Source: M3007 sp033762055
GTDB taxonomy: Bacteria; Bacteroidota; Bacteroidia; Chitinophagales; Saprospiraceae
DNA: 15,714 nt
Direction of reading: 5' to 3'
Assembly (NCBI GenBank): GCA_033762055.1
Contig: JANRLZ010000355.1
Span: forward strand, 1 to 15,714
Shown here piece by piece: positions 6,191 to 13,154 of the stretch; positions within the stretch are counted from its first letter, which is position 1; the number at the start of each line of letters is the position of its first letter. The position numbers were made by a program, and so were the translations under genes. Under the pieces are notes generated by a model. It did not search any database, was not told where the DNA came from, and was given only the letters and a program-made list of their open reading frames with translations.

Positions 6191-7321
6191 TCAAAGCCGG
6201 CGGCTTACTTTTTTTACCATCTCGTTTTTCCAGGTTAAAAATGTACCGTCAAGAATATGCGAACGCGCCTCGCCTACCAGCCAGAGGTAAAAGCCGAGAT
6301 TTTGAAGCGTGGCGAGTTGCATGCCGAGTATTTCGTTGCAAATAAACAAATGCCGCAAGTAGGCCCTCGAATGGGTGCGACTGGTGTGTACCGGACTGTC
6401 GGGGTCTATCGGGGTAAAATCACGTTGCCATTTCTGGTTGCGAATGTTGACGATTCCTTCCGGCGTGTACAACATGCCGTGCCTTGCATTACGGGTGGGC
6501 AATACACAATCGAACATGTCAATGCCCCTTGCAATGCTCTCCAGGATATTTTCCGGCGTTCCGACGCCCATCAGGTAACGCGGCTTGTCGGCGGGCAGAA
6601 TTTCCGTTACGAGTTCGGTCATGGCATACATTTCCTCGGCTGGTTCGCCGACCGACAAGCCGCCGATGGCGTTGCCCACGCGCCCGTGCGAAGCGATGGT
6701 TTCGGCCGAAATGCGGCGCAAATCAGGAAAAGTGCTGCCTTGCACGATTGGAAACAAAGCTTGTGAATGCCCGTAAAGCGGCTCGGTGGCATCGAACCGT
6801 TCGATGCAGCGCGCCAGCCAGCGGTGGGTCAGTTCGAGCGAATTTTTGGCATATTTGTATTCGCAGGGGTAGGGCGTACATTCATCGAAGGCCATGATGA
6901 TGTCGGCGCCAATGATGCGCTGGATGTCCATCACATTCTCCGGCGTGAAGGTGTGCCGCGAACCGTCAATGTGGCTCTGAAAGGTGACACCCTCCTCTTT
7001 TATCTTGCGCCGGTGCGCCAGCGAATATACCTGAAACCCCCCGCTGTCGGTCAGAACGGGGCCTTTCCAGCCGTTGAAGCCGTGGATACCCCCGGCGGCC
7101 TGCAATACTTCCAGTCCCGGACGGAGGTAAAGATGATAGGTGTTTCCGAGGCAAATCTGCGCCCCGATATCGTCGCGCAGCTCGTGTTGGTGAGCGGCTT
7201 TGACGGTAGCGGCGGTGCCTACCGGCATAAAAATAGGCGTTTCGATGGCGCCGTGGCCGGTGGTCAAAACGCCTGCCCGTGCGCGGGAATGGGGATCGGT
7301 ATGGAGGAGTTGGAAAGTCAA
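6191..7321 (-). CDS. tgt: tRNA-guanine(34) transglycosylase (queuine tRNA-ribosyltransferase), zinc ligands missing
   Basis: TGT exchanges guanine-34 of GUN-anticodon tRNAs for preQ1 in queuosine synthesis. With a TTG start at 7321 the product is 376 residues, the family norm, and starts (M)TFQLLHTDPHSRARAG. An in-frame start at 7411 is possible but lies upstream of the promoter box at 7347-7354 and adds an unrelated 30 residues. Motifs: general acid/base Asp92 in TDSGGFQVYSL (91-101), GGLSVGE (220-226), nucleophile Asp271 in FDCVLPTRNARHG (270-282). Unusually, the zinc site is gone. Aligning with the E. coli segment around C302, C304, C307 and H333, this protein has Ser309, Val311, Ser314 and Gln340, all non-ligands or weak ones, though the surrounding DPD and SRAYL..H are kept. 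The catalytic core is intact, so activity is expected. The gene is followed by prfA at 63 nt and is divergent from the FG-GAP gene. Confidence 0.93.
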   Translation of the reverse strand: MTFQLLHTDPHSRARAGVLTTGHGAIETPIFMPVGTAATVKAAHQHELRDDIGAQICLGNTYHLYLRPGLEVLQAAGGIHGFNGWKGPVLTDSGGFQVYSLAHRRKIKEEGVTFQSHIDGSRHTFTPENVMDIQRIIGADIIMAFDECTPYPCEYKYAKNSLELTHRWLARCIERFDATEPLYGHSQALFPIVQGSTFPDLRRISAETIASHGRVGNAIGGLSVGEPAEEMYAMTELVTEILPADKPRYLMGVGTPENILESIARGIDMFDCVLPTRNARHGMLYTPEGIVNIRNQKWQRDFTPIDPDSPVHTSRTHSRAYLRHLFICNEILGMQLATLQNLGFYLWLVGEARSHILDGTFLTWKNEMVKKVSRRL

Positions 7322-7346
7322 GGGAAACTGCTGGAAAAATAGCGCG

Positions 7347-7354
7347 CAAAAGTA
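7347..7354 (-). promoter_or_regulatory. -7 box of the tgt promoter
   Basis: Minus-strand TACTTTTG followed by CGCGC is an exact TAnnTTTG match ending 25 nt before the TTG start at 7321. A TTTG lies upstream at 7381-7378 but with 23 bp spacing, longer than the usual 19-21. The box helps decide the tgt start, as any start upstream of it could not be used. Confidence 0.6.
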
Positions 7355-7397
7355 CACAACTTGCCAAAATCGCGACTCAAATCTGCCGCGATGCACG

Positions 7398-7405
7398 CAC
7401 CTTTG
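7398..7405 (+). promoter_or_regulatory. Possible -7 box for the FG-GAP protein gene
   Basis: CACCTTTG followed by CA has one mismatch to TAnnTTTG and lies 24 nt before the ATG at 7429. The same octamer with the same following bases (CACCTTTGCA) precedes the phosphatase gene at 13108. No TTTG at the -33 position is seen. Confidence 0.4.
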
Positions 7406-7428
7406 CATCACAACAACCCGTTCGATTT

Positions 7429-9327
7429 ATGCGCAAGACATTAGACTTGTTACGGTGGGGTCCTTTGGCGATAAAAAAGCCCCTTTTCCACCTGATTTCG
7501 TTAAATTTTTCGCCGAATATACCCGATCTCGACTGCAAAATTTGCCTCACCAGTCGAAAAAAGGGCTTTTTTTCTCGCTCAAAGGCCTCCATCGTAACAC
7601 GTCTATTCTGCTTCGGATTTCTCTTTTCAGCCATCGGCCTGATTGCCCAAAACCCGCAGGTGCTGGGTGTTGCTCCCAAGCACCTGAGCGGCAACGCCGC
7701 CCCCTTGCAAAATATTGAAATTCAATTCGATGCAGCGCTCGATCCGGCATCGGTGTCGGCGGCCTCGGTCCGGGTTTTTGGCCGCTGGTCGGGACCGGCG
7801 GCGGGCGTCTTCGCGTTGACCGATGGCGACAAACGCATCGTTTTTACCCCCGCCGAACCTTTTTTTGCCGGTGAAATGGTCACGGTTTGCGCCAACCGGC
7901 TACTGCGTGCCGCCTCGGGCGTCGCGCTCGAACCAGGCTATTTCTGGCAATACAACATCCGCACCGCCCCGGGCTCGCTGCAACAAAACCAGGTGGACGT
8001 GATTGAATTGCGCCTGCCCGACGAATCCTGGATCCAAACTTATGGCGCCTATGCCGGCGACCTGAACAACGACGGCCACAGCGATATAACCACGGTGAAC
8101 GAACATTCCGACGACCTGCGCATCCTGCTCAACAACGGCGCCGGACAATTTCCGGCCACCAACATCAACCCCATCCCGATGGGTACGGCATCTGCCAGTC
8201 CGAACGAAGCCGCCGACTTCGACAATGACGGCGAAATTGACCTGGTGGTGACCACTGCGCACCACAACGAAACGCGGATTCTGTTTGGCGACGGACAGGG
8301 CGGCTTCCCGCAGATGGACAAATACACCACCGGCAATGCCACCCGCGCCGTGGTAGTGGGTGATTTCGACTTCGACGGCGACGACGATATCCTGACAGCC
8401 AACCGCAACGACGGCACCATGAACCGGCTGGAAAACCAGGGCGACGGCACATTCGTACTCACCCAGTTCAATCCCAACGGCAACGGCGAAAGCGCCCTGG
8501 CCCTGACAGATGCCAACAACGACGGAATCGCCGATTTTTTTGTCGGATTTTATGCCACCAAAAAGGTGGCGCTTTTTCTCGGCGATGGCCTGGGAAATTT
8601 CAATTTTTCCACGGAGATGACCGTCACCGGCAACCCCTGGATGATGTGTTTCGCCGATTTTAACGGCGATGGATATGCGGATGTCGCTTCCGCCAATTCG
8701 CAGGGAAATAAAACCGCCGTGTTGTTTGGCGACGGCATCGGAGGACTGTCGGCGCCGGTAAACCTCAATGCCAACGACCATATTTTTCCCCTTGCCATTG
8801 ATGCAGGCGACCTCGACGGCGACGGCGATGTGGATTTGGTGACGAGCAGTTACGACAGCAACAATTATTCGGTGTTTGAAAACGACGGCGCGGGCAATTT
8901 TATCCAGGTGGATATTTTACCGGCCTCCCTGAATGCTTCCTGTGCGATCCTGCACGACCGCGACGGCGACGGCGATCTGGACATCACCGGCACCGATGAA
9001 GGCGACGATGTGCTGATATTATTTGAAAATCCGGGTGTTTCGGCCGTGTATGAACCGGATGCGCGGGCGCTTGATTTTCAGTTGTTCCCCAACCCTGCCG
9101 ATGGGCCGGTTTTTGCAAAAATCAGGCTGGAAACGCCCTCCGCAGCACGGGTCGAGGTATTTGACTTTTCCGGTAAAAAAATACAAACAAGGGAAATTGA
9201 CCCTTTACCTGAAGGGGTTTCCCATGTTTTGTTGTTCGAACAGGTAAAAGAAATCCCTGCGGTCTGTCGGGTGCAGGTTACGCTGACAAACGGGCGCTAT
9301 GGCGGCGCCTTGTTACTAAAAAAATAA
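7429..9327 (+). CDS. Secreted FG-GAP/VCBS repeat protein with type IX sorting-like C-terminus
   Basis: The 632-residue product is a probable cell-surface or secreted protein. Residues 1-57 are an odd basic extension, followed by a hydrophobic signal segment (TRLFCFGFLFSAIGLIAQ, 57-74). Residues 75-178 resemble a bacterial Ig-like Big_5 domain (VLGVAPKHL...ITFTP-type layout, here IVFTPAEPFFAGEMVTV). From about 205 to 535 there are seven Asp-rich calcium-type FG-GAP repeats, for example DLNNDGHSDI, DFDNDGEIDL, DFDFDGDDDI, DANNDGIADF, DFNGDGYADV, DLDGDGDVDL and DRDGDGDLDI, suggesting a beta-propeller. The last 85 residues (FQLFPNPADGPV..., VEVFDFSGKKI, ending GALLLKK) fit a type IX secretion sorting domain. 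The ATG at 7429 is the only ATG before the signal segment. Part of the extension is encoded by a 100-bp palindromic element (7473-7572), so the true start is less certain than usual. Ligand unknown. Confidence 0.85.
   Translation: MRKTLDLLRWGPLAIKKPLFHLISLNFSPNIPDLDCKICLTSRKKGFFSRSKASIVTRLFCFGFLFSAIGLIAQNPQVLGVAPKHLSGNAAPLQNIEIQFDAALDPASVSAASVRVFGRWSGPAAGVFALTDGDKRIVFTPAEPFFAGEMVTVCANRLLRAASGVALEPGYFWQYNIRTAPGSLQQNQVDVIELRLPDESWIQTYGAYAGDLNNDGHSDITTVNEHSDDLRILLNNGAGQFPATNINPIPMGTASASPNEAADFDNDGEIDLVVTTAHHNETRILFGDGQGGFPQMDKYTTGNATRAVVVGDFDFDGDDDILTANRNDGTMNRLENQGDGTFVLTQFNPNGNGESALALTDANNDGIADFFVGFYATKKVALFLGDGLGNFNFSTEMTVTGNPWMMCFADFNGDGYADVASANSQGNKTAVLFGDGIGGLSAPVNLNANDHIFPLAIDAGDLDGDGDVDLVTSSYDSNNYSVFENDGAGNFIQVDILPASLNASCAILHDRDGDGDLDITGTDEGDDVLILFENPGVSAVYEPDARALDFQLFPNPADGPVFAKIRLETPSAARVEVFDFSGKKIQTREIDPLPEGVSHVLLFEQVKEIPAVCRVQVTLTNGRYGGALLLKK
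7473..7572. repeat. Imperfect palindromic element inside the 5' coding region
   Basis: The ends AAAAAAGCCC (7473-7482) and GGGCTTTTTT (7563-7572) are exact inverted repeats, and the interior continues to pair across the centre: by my count about 29 of the 50 positions per arm are complementary without gaps. Its core shares CGTTAAATTTT, GCCG and GCAAAATTTGCCT in the same order with the palindrome at 11757-11917, so both belong to one dispersed repeat family. No gene for a transposase is nearby. Confidence 0.6.
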
Positions 9328-9340
9328 CGGTAGCGCCGTT
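9326..9340. terminator. Small terminator hairpin between FG-GAP gene and rodA
   Basis: AACGG/CCGTT with a 5-nt loop lies between the two convergent stops. Read leftward it is followed by A and T7, suggesting a terminator for rodA; read rightward no T run follows. The 5-bp stem is short. Confidence 0.4.
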
Positions 9341-10806
9341 CAGGCCAGGTTCCGGTTGCTATCCAGTTTCAGCAATACGGCAATCATCAGCGAAAAGCCG
9401 ATCAGCGAGGAGCCGCCCGCGCTGATAAATGGGAGGGGGATGCCGATGATTGGCAGCAGCCCCATGGTCATGCCGATATTGACCACCAGGTGGACGAAAA
9501 TGATGCCGGCTACCGAATAGGCGTAAATACGTGAAAAATTGGAGCGTTGTCGCTCTGCCAGGATGGTGATCCGCCAGAGGAGCCACAGAAAAATACCCAC
9601 CAACCCGACGACCCCGACGAAGCCTTGTTCCTCGCCGACGGTGCAAAAGATAAAGTCGGTACTTTGTTCGGGTACGTATTTCAGTTTGGTCATGTTGCCT
9701 TCGAGGGTCCCCTTTCCTAAAAACCCACCCGAGCCGATGGCCATTTTGGAGTGCAGGAGGTTATAGGCCGCGCCACGCGCTTCCGAAGCGGCCTCTTTGG
9801 GGCGGAGCCAAATTTTAATACGCTGTTGTTGGTGCGGGGCCAGGAGATTAAAAAATGCATTTGCGGCAAAAATCAGCGTAACCGACAAGGCAAGCAGCAC
9901 CAGCCAGACCCGCATTTGCCCTTGCACGATGCTGTTTTTTTTCCAGTAATTTGGTATAAATGCCGCGACAAACAGGATAATGTGCGGTAAAAGTACCATC
10001 AGGTGCATTTGTTCGTCGGGCAATGAAACATTTAATTCCTCCATCAGCATGCGCAAGGGATACATCCACCAGATGGTAAGAGGTATAAGTGCGACAAAAA
10101 CGATCCACCAAATCCGTTTTTTTTCGCGAAAACGGTTGATAAGCAGATAATTAACGAGGGCAATCAACCAGGAGGCAGTATAAGAGGGCAGATCAAATTT
10201 TAAGCCCAGTATGACCAGCGCTGCCGTCCCAAAACCCAATGCATAGAGTACTGGCGACAAGCCTTCGCGATATAAAACCAGCAAAAAGGAGAAAAAAACC
10301 AGTGCCGAACCGGTGTCGCTTTGCAGTAAAACGAGCACGGAGGGAATCATAAAAATCGCAAAAGCTACGATGCGGTCGCGCCACAAACGCAAATCAACCC
10401 CTGGACTGCTCAAAAAAGCCGCCATCGCCAGGCAGGCGCCGAATTTGGCGATTTCGGAAGGTTGAAAAGTAAAGCCGCCGATGTGGTACCAGGCTTGTGC
10501 GCCGTTCACTTCCCGACCGAACAGCAAGGTGCCGGGCAACAACAAAACAGAAAACAGGTAAAGCGGCAAGGCCAATGTGCGCCAAAACGACCAGTCAGAC
10601 AGCATCACCATAAACATCATCACAAAGCAAAATCCCATGAATGCCAGTTGTTTGCCGGCCACATGGCCCAGACTGAGGAAGGCATAGGGTGCTTCCGGGT
10701 TGTAATTAACGGCAAAAATCATCAGCCAGCCGATTGAAACCAGCGCGAGGTAGAGGCCCAGGGTGAGGCGATCAAAACCAGAAAGGGGAAGTGGCTGCTG
10801 CGACAT
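9340..10806 (-). CDS. rodA: Rod shape-determining protein RodA (SEDS peptidoglycan glycosyltransferase)
   Basis: RodA polymerises lipid II into glycan strands for cell elongation in the inner membrane, normally with a class B PBP (PBP2). The 488-residue protein is rich in membrane segments throughout. SEDS motifs are visible: GAQAWYHIGGFTFQPSEIAKF (near 102-122), LLQSDTGSALVFF (160-172), the extracellular loop KYVPEQSTDFIFCTVGEEQG, in which Asp384 corresponds to the catalytic Asp of RodA, and PLPFISAGGSSL (457-468). It is longer than the roughly 370-residue E. coli protein, with an inserted part (about 220-300) holding additional membrane segments, a feature I recall in Bacteroidota orthologues. 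The TDFIF and SAGGSS motifs favour RodA over FtsW. It is the last gene of a three-gene unit after the biotin carrier and SPOR genes (29 nt gap). No mreBCD or mrdA is in the window. Confidence 0.93.
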   Translation of the reverse strand: MSQQPLPLSGFDRLTLGLYLALVSIGWLMIFAVNYNPEAPYAFLSLGHVAGKQLAFMGFCFVMMFMVMLSDWSFWRTLALPLYLFSVLLLPGTLLFGREVNGAQAWYHIGGFTFQPSEIAKFGACLAMAAFLSSPGVDLRLWRDRIVAFAIFMIPSVLVLLQSDTGSALVFFSFLLVLYREGLSPVLYALGFGTAALVILGLKFDLPSYTASWLIALVNYLLINRFREKKRIWWIVFVALIPLTIWWMYPLRMLMEELNVSLPDEQMHLMVLLPHIILFVAAFIPNYWKKNSIVQGQMRVWLVLLALSVTLIFAANAFFNLLAPHQQQRIKIWLRPKEAASEARGAAYNLLHSKMAIGSGGFLGKGTLEGNMTKLKYVPEQSTDFIFCTVGEEQGFVGVVGLVGIFLWLLWRITILAERQRSNFSRIYAYSVAGIIFVHLVVNIGMTMGLLPIIGIPLPFISAGGSSLIGFSLMIAVLLKLDSNRNLA

Positions 10807-10835
10807 GGGTGTGTTATACGGCGGTTCCGGCTGAC

Positions 10836-11225
10836 CTACTGTTCCAGAAAATCGCGCGGATGTATCTTGTTGTCTTTGACGGGATAAGCGCCGGTCCAGC
10901 CAACCAGAGAAGTGATAAAAAAGAGCGCGTCCTGTTTGCTCCGGAATGCGCCGACCCGGAGTTTGTAGTAAGGTTGTTCTTGCACCCAGTTGGCGGGGAT
11001 TTCGGGATATTCGGTGCGGAAACGGTTGCGGCCCTGTTCAACCTGTGTGCGGTCGGTTGAGGCCATAATTTGCACCCGCCAGCCTTCCACCCTTGGAGTA
11101 GCGCGGTTGGCATTGATCCAGGCCTTCATGACCGAGCTAACCCGCGGGTCTTCATTGATCTGAATTTCCTGCCCGTAAGCAATTTGGGCCGCAAAAAGGC
11201 CCATAAAAAGCAGTAATTTATTCAT
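10836..11225 (-). CDS. SPOR-domain protein, periplasmic or envelope-associated
   Basis: The 129-residue protein has a signal peptide (MNKLLLFMGLFAAQIAYGQ), a short linker (20-46), and a SPOR domain at about 47-117: GWRVQIMASTDR, a helix with QVEQGRNRFRTEYP, the strand pair around YYKLRVGAFRSKQDAL, and a final strand near AYPVKD. SPOR domains bind glycan strands lacking stem peptides, so it probably works at the peptidoglycan layer, which fits its position directly before rodA. I chose the ATG at 11225, two nt after the upstream stop; a TTG at 11231 overlapping that stop is a possible alternative that adds only two residues. No catalytic domain is present. Single-domain SPOR proteins of this kind are common in Bacteroidota. 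The domain call is strong; its exact partner is not known. Confidence 0.85.
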   Translation of the reverse strand: MNKLLLFMGLFAAQIAYGQEIQINEDPRVSSVMKAWINANRATPRVEGWRVQIMASTDRTQVEQGRNRFRTEYPEIPANWVQEQPYYKLRVGAFRSKQDALFFITSLVGWTGAYPVKDNKIHPRDFLEQ

Positions 11226-11227
11226 TT

Positions 11228-11725
11228 TCAAGCATCAAAGGTCAATAGCAATTGCCCTTTTTCCACCGGTGCGCCTTTTTGAACAGCAATAGATTTGATA
11301 CTGCCGTCGGCGGCCGCTTTGATCACATTTTCCATTTTCATGGCTTCAAGAATCAGGAGCGGATCGCCTTTTTGGACGGATTGGCCGGTTTCTACCATGA
11401 TATTCAGCACGAGACCAGGCATGGGGGCCTTGACGGAATTTTGCTTTTGGCTGCCGGCGGCATTCAGGCCCAATTGCCGGATCAAACGTTCGTAATGGTC
11501 GGCAATATGCAGCGTGAATTTTGTGCCATTGATGCGCACGGTAAACTGCCGGTTGGCATAGTCGGTTTCGAGCACTTCGGCGCGAAAAGCGTGTCCGTTG
11601 TGCAGAATTTGAAATGCGCCCGCGCCGTCGGGCACGATGTCGAGTTGATGGGCATCGTCGGGCTGGAAGGCGAAATTGTGCTGACCTCCGTTTACGGAAA
11701 TGGCAAAAGGCTCTTTTTTATCCAT
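11228..11725 (-). CDS. Biotin carboxyl carrier protein of an acyl-CoA carboxylase type
   Basis: The 165-residue cytoplasmic protein carries a C-terminal biotinyl domain (about 98-164) beginning KAPMPGLVLNIMVETGQSV. The motif EAMKMEN at 127-133 places the biotin on Lys130. The N-terminal 90 residues (IADHYERLI at 74-82) match the extension found in carrier subunits of acetyl-, propionyl- or methylmalonyl-CoA (de)carboxylases rather than the short AccB of fatty-acid synthesis. It would shuttle carboxybiotin between biotin carboxylase and carboxyltransferase subunits, none of which are in this window. It is first in the unit with the SPOR gene (2 nt gap) and rodA, an unexpected association. A consensus -7 box ends only 7 nt before the ATG, suggesting a leaderless or nearly leaderless mRNA. 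Domain identity is certain; which carboxylase it serves is open. Confidence 0.9.
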   Translation of the reverse strand: MDKKEPFAISVNGGQHNFAFQPDDAHQLDIVPDGAGAFQILHNGHAFRAEVLETDYANRQFTVRINGTKFTLHIADHYERLIRQLGLNAAGSQKQNSVKAPMPGLVLNIMVETGQSVQKGDPLLILEAMKMENVIKAAADGSIKSIAVQKGAPVEKGQLLLTFDA

Positions 11726-11732
11726 GTTCCCG

Positions 11733-11740
11733 CAAAATTA
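11733..11740 (-). promoter_or_regulatory. -7 box of the biotin carrier-SPOR-rodA operon
   Basis: Minus-strand TAATTTTG followed by CGGG exactly matches TAnnTTTG. Its last base is 7 nt from the ATG at 11725, so transcription would begin at or within a few bases of the start codon. No TTTG at -33 is seen; the palindromic element starts at 11757, in that area. Confidence 0.55.
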
Positions 11741-11756
11741 GCGCTTGTTTGCTATT

Positions 11757-11917
11757 GAGGCACTCTAAAGTTTTTTCAACGATTGCCTTTTATGCCTTTG
11801 GGGTTCCGACTGCGTTAAATTTTGCCGTTATAGATTCCGGCTATGACGGCAAAATTTGCCTTGTTTCACCTCAAAATCCATTAAAAGTCAATGCGTCAAA
11901 AAACTATAGACAACCTC
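11757..11917. repeat. 161-bp imperfect palindromic element (REP/MITE-like)
   Basis: Two 77-nt arms (11757-11833 and 11841-11917) flank a 7-nt loop ATTCCGG and are exactly symmetric about position 11837. Both outer ends are GAGG/CCTC. Near the centre, AAATTTTGCCG pairs perfectly with CGGCAAAATTT and TTATAG with CTATGA (one G-T). Farther out, AGTTTTTT pairs with AAAAAACT. By my count about 48 of 77 positions are complementary without gaps. It fills most of the 293-bp gap between the biotin carrier and epimerase genes. No transposase is nearby. The core is shared with the element at 7473-7572. Confidence 0.75.
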
Positions 11918-11996
11918 ATTTTGTGTCGGCGTTTTCCCAATCCGGGATAAATTTTTTTATCATCTTGCGTCATTTTTACTGCCGTCCGAAAATGTC

Positions 11997-12004
11997 GAAT
12001 TTTG
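11997..12004 (+). promoter_or_regulatory. Weak -7 box candidate for the dipeptide epimerase
   Basis: GAATTTTG followed by CC has one mismatch to TAnnTTTG and lies 14 nt before the ATG at 12019, with TTTT (rather than TTTG) 19 bp upstream at 11974-11977. If real, it rules out the in-frame ATG at 11992 as the start. Confidence 0.3.
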
Positions 12005-12018
12005 CCCCAAAATTTCTC

Positions 12019-13080
12019 ATGCGTTTACGAATTCATCCCCTTTTGTACGAATTGCGTTATCCATTTCGCCTTGCAACAGGGTCGCGTACCCATACCAATG
12101 CCGTACTGACCGAAATGGAATGGCAGGGATTCAGGGGATTTGGCGAAGCTGCAATGCCGCCTTACTATGGAGAAAACCACGAAACGGCGTCCGGATTTTT
12201 GCGCAGCTTATCCGATAGCGGCATTTTGTCAGCAGGGCTGAAAGATTGGTCCGAGACTGCCCCGATCCGCGAGCTGATCGAAGATACCATGGCGCAGGTA
12301 GATGCTCTGACGCCCGGCAACCACGCGGCCAAAGCATCGGTGGATATCGCTCTGCACGATCTGTGGGGCCAGGTGGTCAAAAAACCCTTGTGGGAGTTAC
12401 TGGCTGTTTCGCCCGGGGAAATGCCGCCAACGAGTTTTACGCTGGGTATGGATCGTCCGGAAGTTTTACAAAAAAAACTCGAAGAAGCCCTTGATTTTCA
12501 AATAATTAAAGTAAAGTTAGGCTCCGACGATGACCGGAGTATTATCCGAACCGTGCGGGCAATGACAGACAAACCGATTTATGCCGATGCCAATCAGGGC
12601 TGGCAGGATCGCGAGGCGGCGCTCGATTTGACGCACTGGCTGGCCGAACAAGGCGTCCGGCTCATCGAACAACCCTTCCCGAAAGACGACCTGGCCTCGG
12701 CGGCCTGGCTGAGCGCCCGCTCGCCGCTACCTGTTTTTGCCGACGAAAGTTTTCAACGATTAGCCGATCTGGATCGGGTAGCCGATCATTTTCACGGCGT
12801 GAACATCAAACTGATGAAATGTACGGGACTTTCCGAAGGTTTTCGCGCCCTGCAGGCAGCCCGTTTGCGTGGCTTGCAATGTATGGTCGGTTGTATGACG
12901 GAAAGTTCCTGTGGTATTTATGCAGCCGCACTCCTGGCCCCGCAATGCGATTTTGCTGATATTGACGGTTGTTGGCTGATTCAAAATAATCCGTTTGAGC
13001 TGCCTGTTTTGACAGCGGGACGGGTACAAATGAGTTCAAAAGCCGGGTTGGGACTCACTCCGAAGGCTAACTTTTTGTAA
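12019..13080 (+). CDS. Dipeptide epimerase (enolase superfamily, probably L-Ala-D/L-Glu epimerase type)
   Basis: The 353-residue cytoplasmic enzyme belongs to the muconate-lactonizing branch of the enolase superfamily. It would epimerise the second residue of a dipeptide, classically L-Ala-D-Glu released from peptidoglycan. The N-terminal capping domain (1-110) ends in ASVDIALHDLWGQ. The barrel shows KVK at 164-166 (KxK bases), metal ligands Asp190 (YADANQGW), Glu217 (LIEQPF) and Asp242 (FADES), the acid/base Lys264 in NIKLMKCTG, and a D-x-D at 314-316 (ADIDG), which in dipeptide epimerases binds the substrate's amino group. The ATG at 12019 starts directly at the first beta strand (RLRIHPLLYELRYPF). 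The open frame extends back through the palindromic element to about 11614, but that part resembles no family. Substrate specificity in this family varies widely, so Ala-Glu is likely but not proven. Confidence 0.9.
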   Translation: MRLRIHPLLYELRYPFRLATGSRTHTNAVLTEMEWQGFRGFGEAAMPPYYGENHETASGFLRSLSDSGILSAGLKDWSETAPIRELIEDTMAQVDALTPGNHAAKASVDIALHDLWGQVVKKPLWELLAVSPGEMPPTSFTLGMDRPEVLQKKLEEALDFQIIKVKLGSDDDRSIIRTVRAMTDKPIYADANQGWQDREAALDLTHWLAEQGVRLIEQPFPKDDLASAAWLSARSPLPVFADESFQRLADLDRVADHFHGVNIKLMKCTGLSEGFRALQAARLRGLQCMVGCMTESSCGIYAAALLAPQCDFADIDGCWLIQNNPFELPVLTAGRVQMSSKAGLGLTPKANFL

Positions 13081-13107
13081 ACTGGTAAAATAAAGGCCTT
13101 AACTTCC

Positions 13108-13115
13108 CACCTTTG
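13108..13115 (+). promoter_or_regulatory. Possible -7 box for the PafA-like phosphatase gene
   Basis: CACCTTTG followed by CAGC has one mismatch to TAnnTTTG and lies 39 nt before the ATG at 13155. It is identical over ten bases to the box at 7398. No -33 TTTG at the normal distance is visible. Confidence 0.4.
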
Positions 13116-13154
13116 CAGCAACCAGATCCCCTGAGTCAAACAAACACCTTTCAG

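Noticed and set aside
5303..6238. 311-codon open frame on the plus strand
   Set aside because: Antisense to prfA and the prfA-tgt junction; Phe/Gly-rich shadow without family resemblance.
7900..8781. 293-codon open frame on the minus strand with repetitive Val/Gly composition
   Set aside because: It is the mirror of the Asp/Gly-rich FG-GAP repeats on the plus strand.
11614..12018. Long N-terminal extension of the dipeptide epimerase frame
   Set aside because: The extension would be translated from the antisense of the biotin carrier gene and from the palindromic element; the enzyme fold begins at the ATG at 12019.
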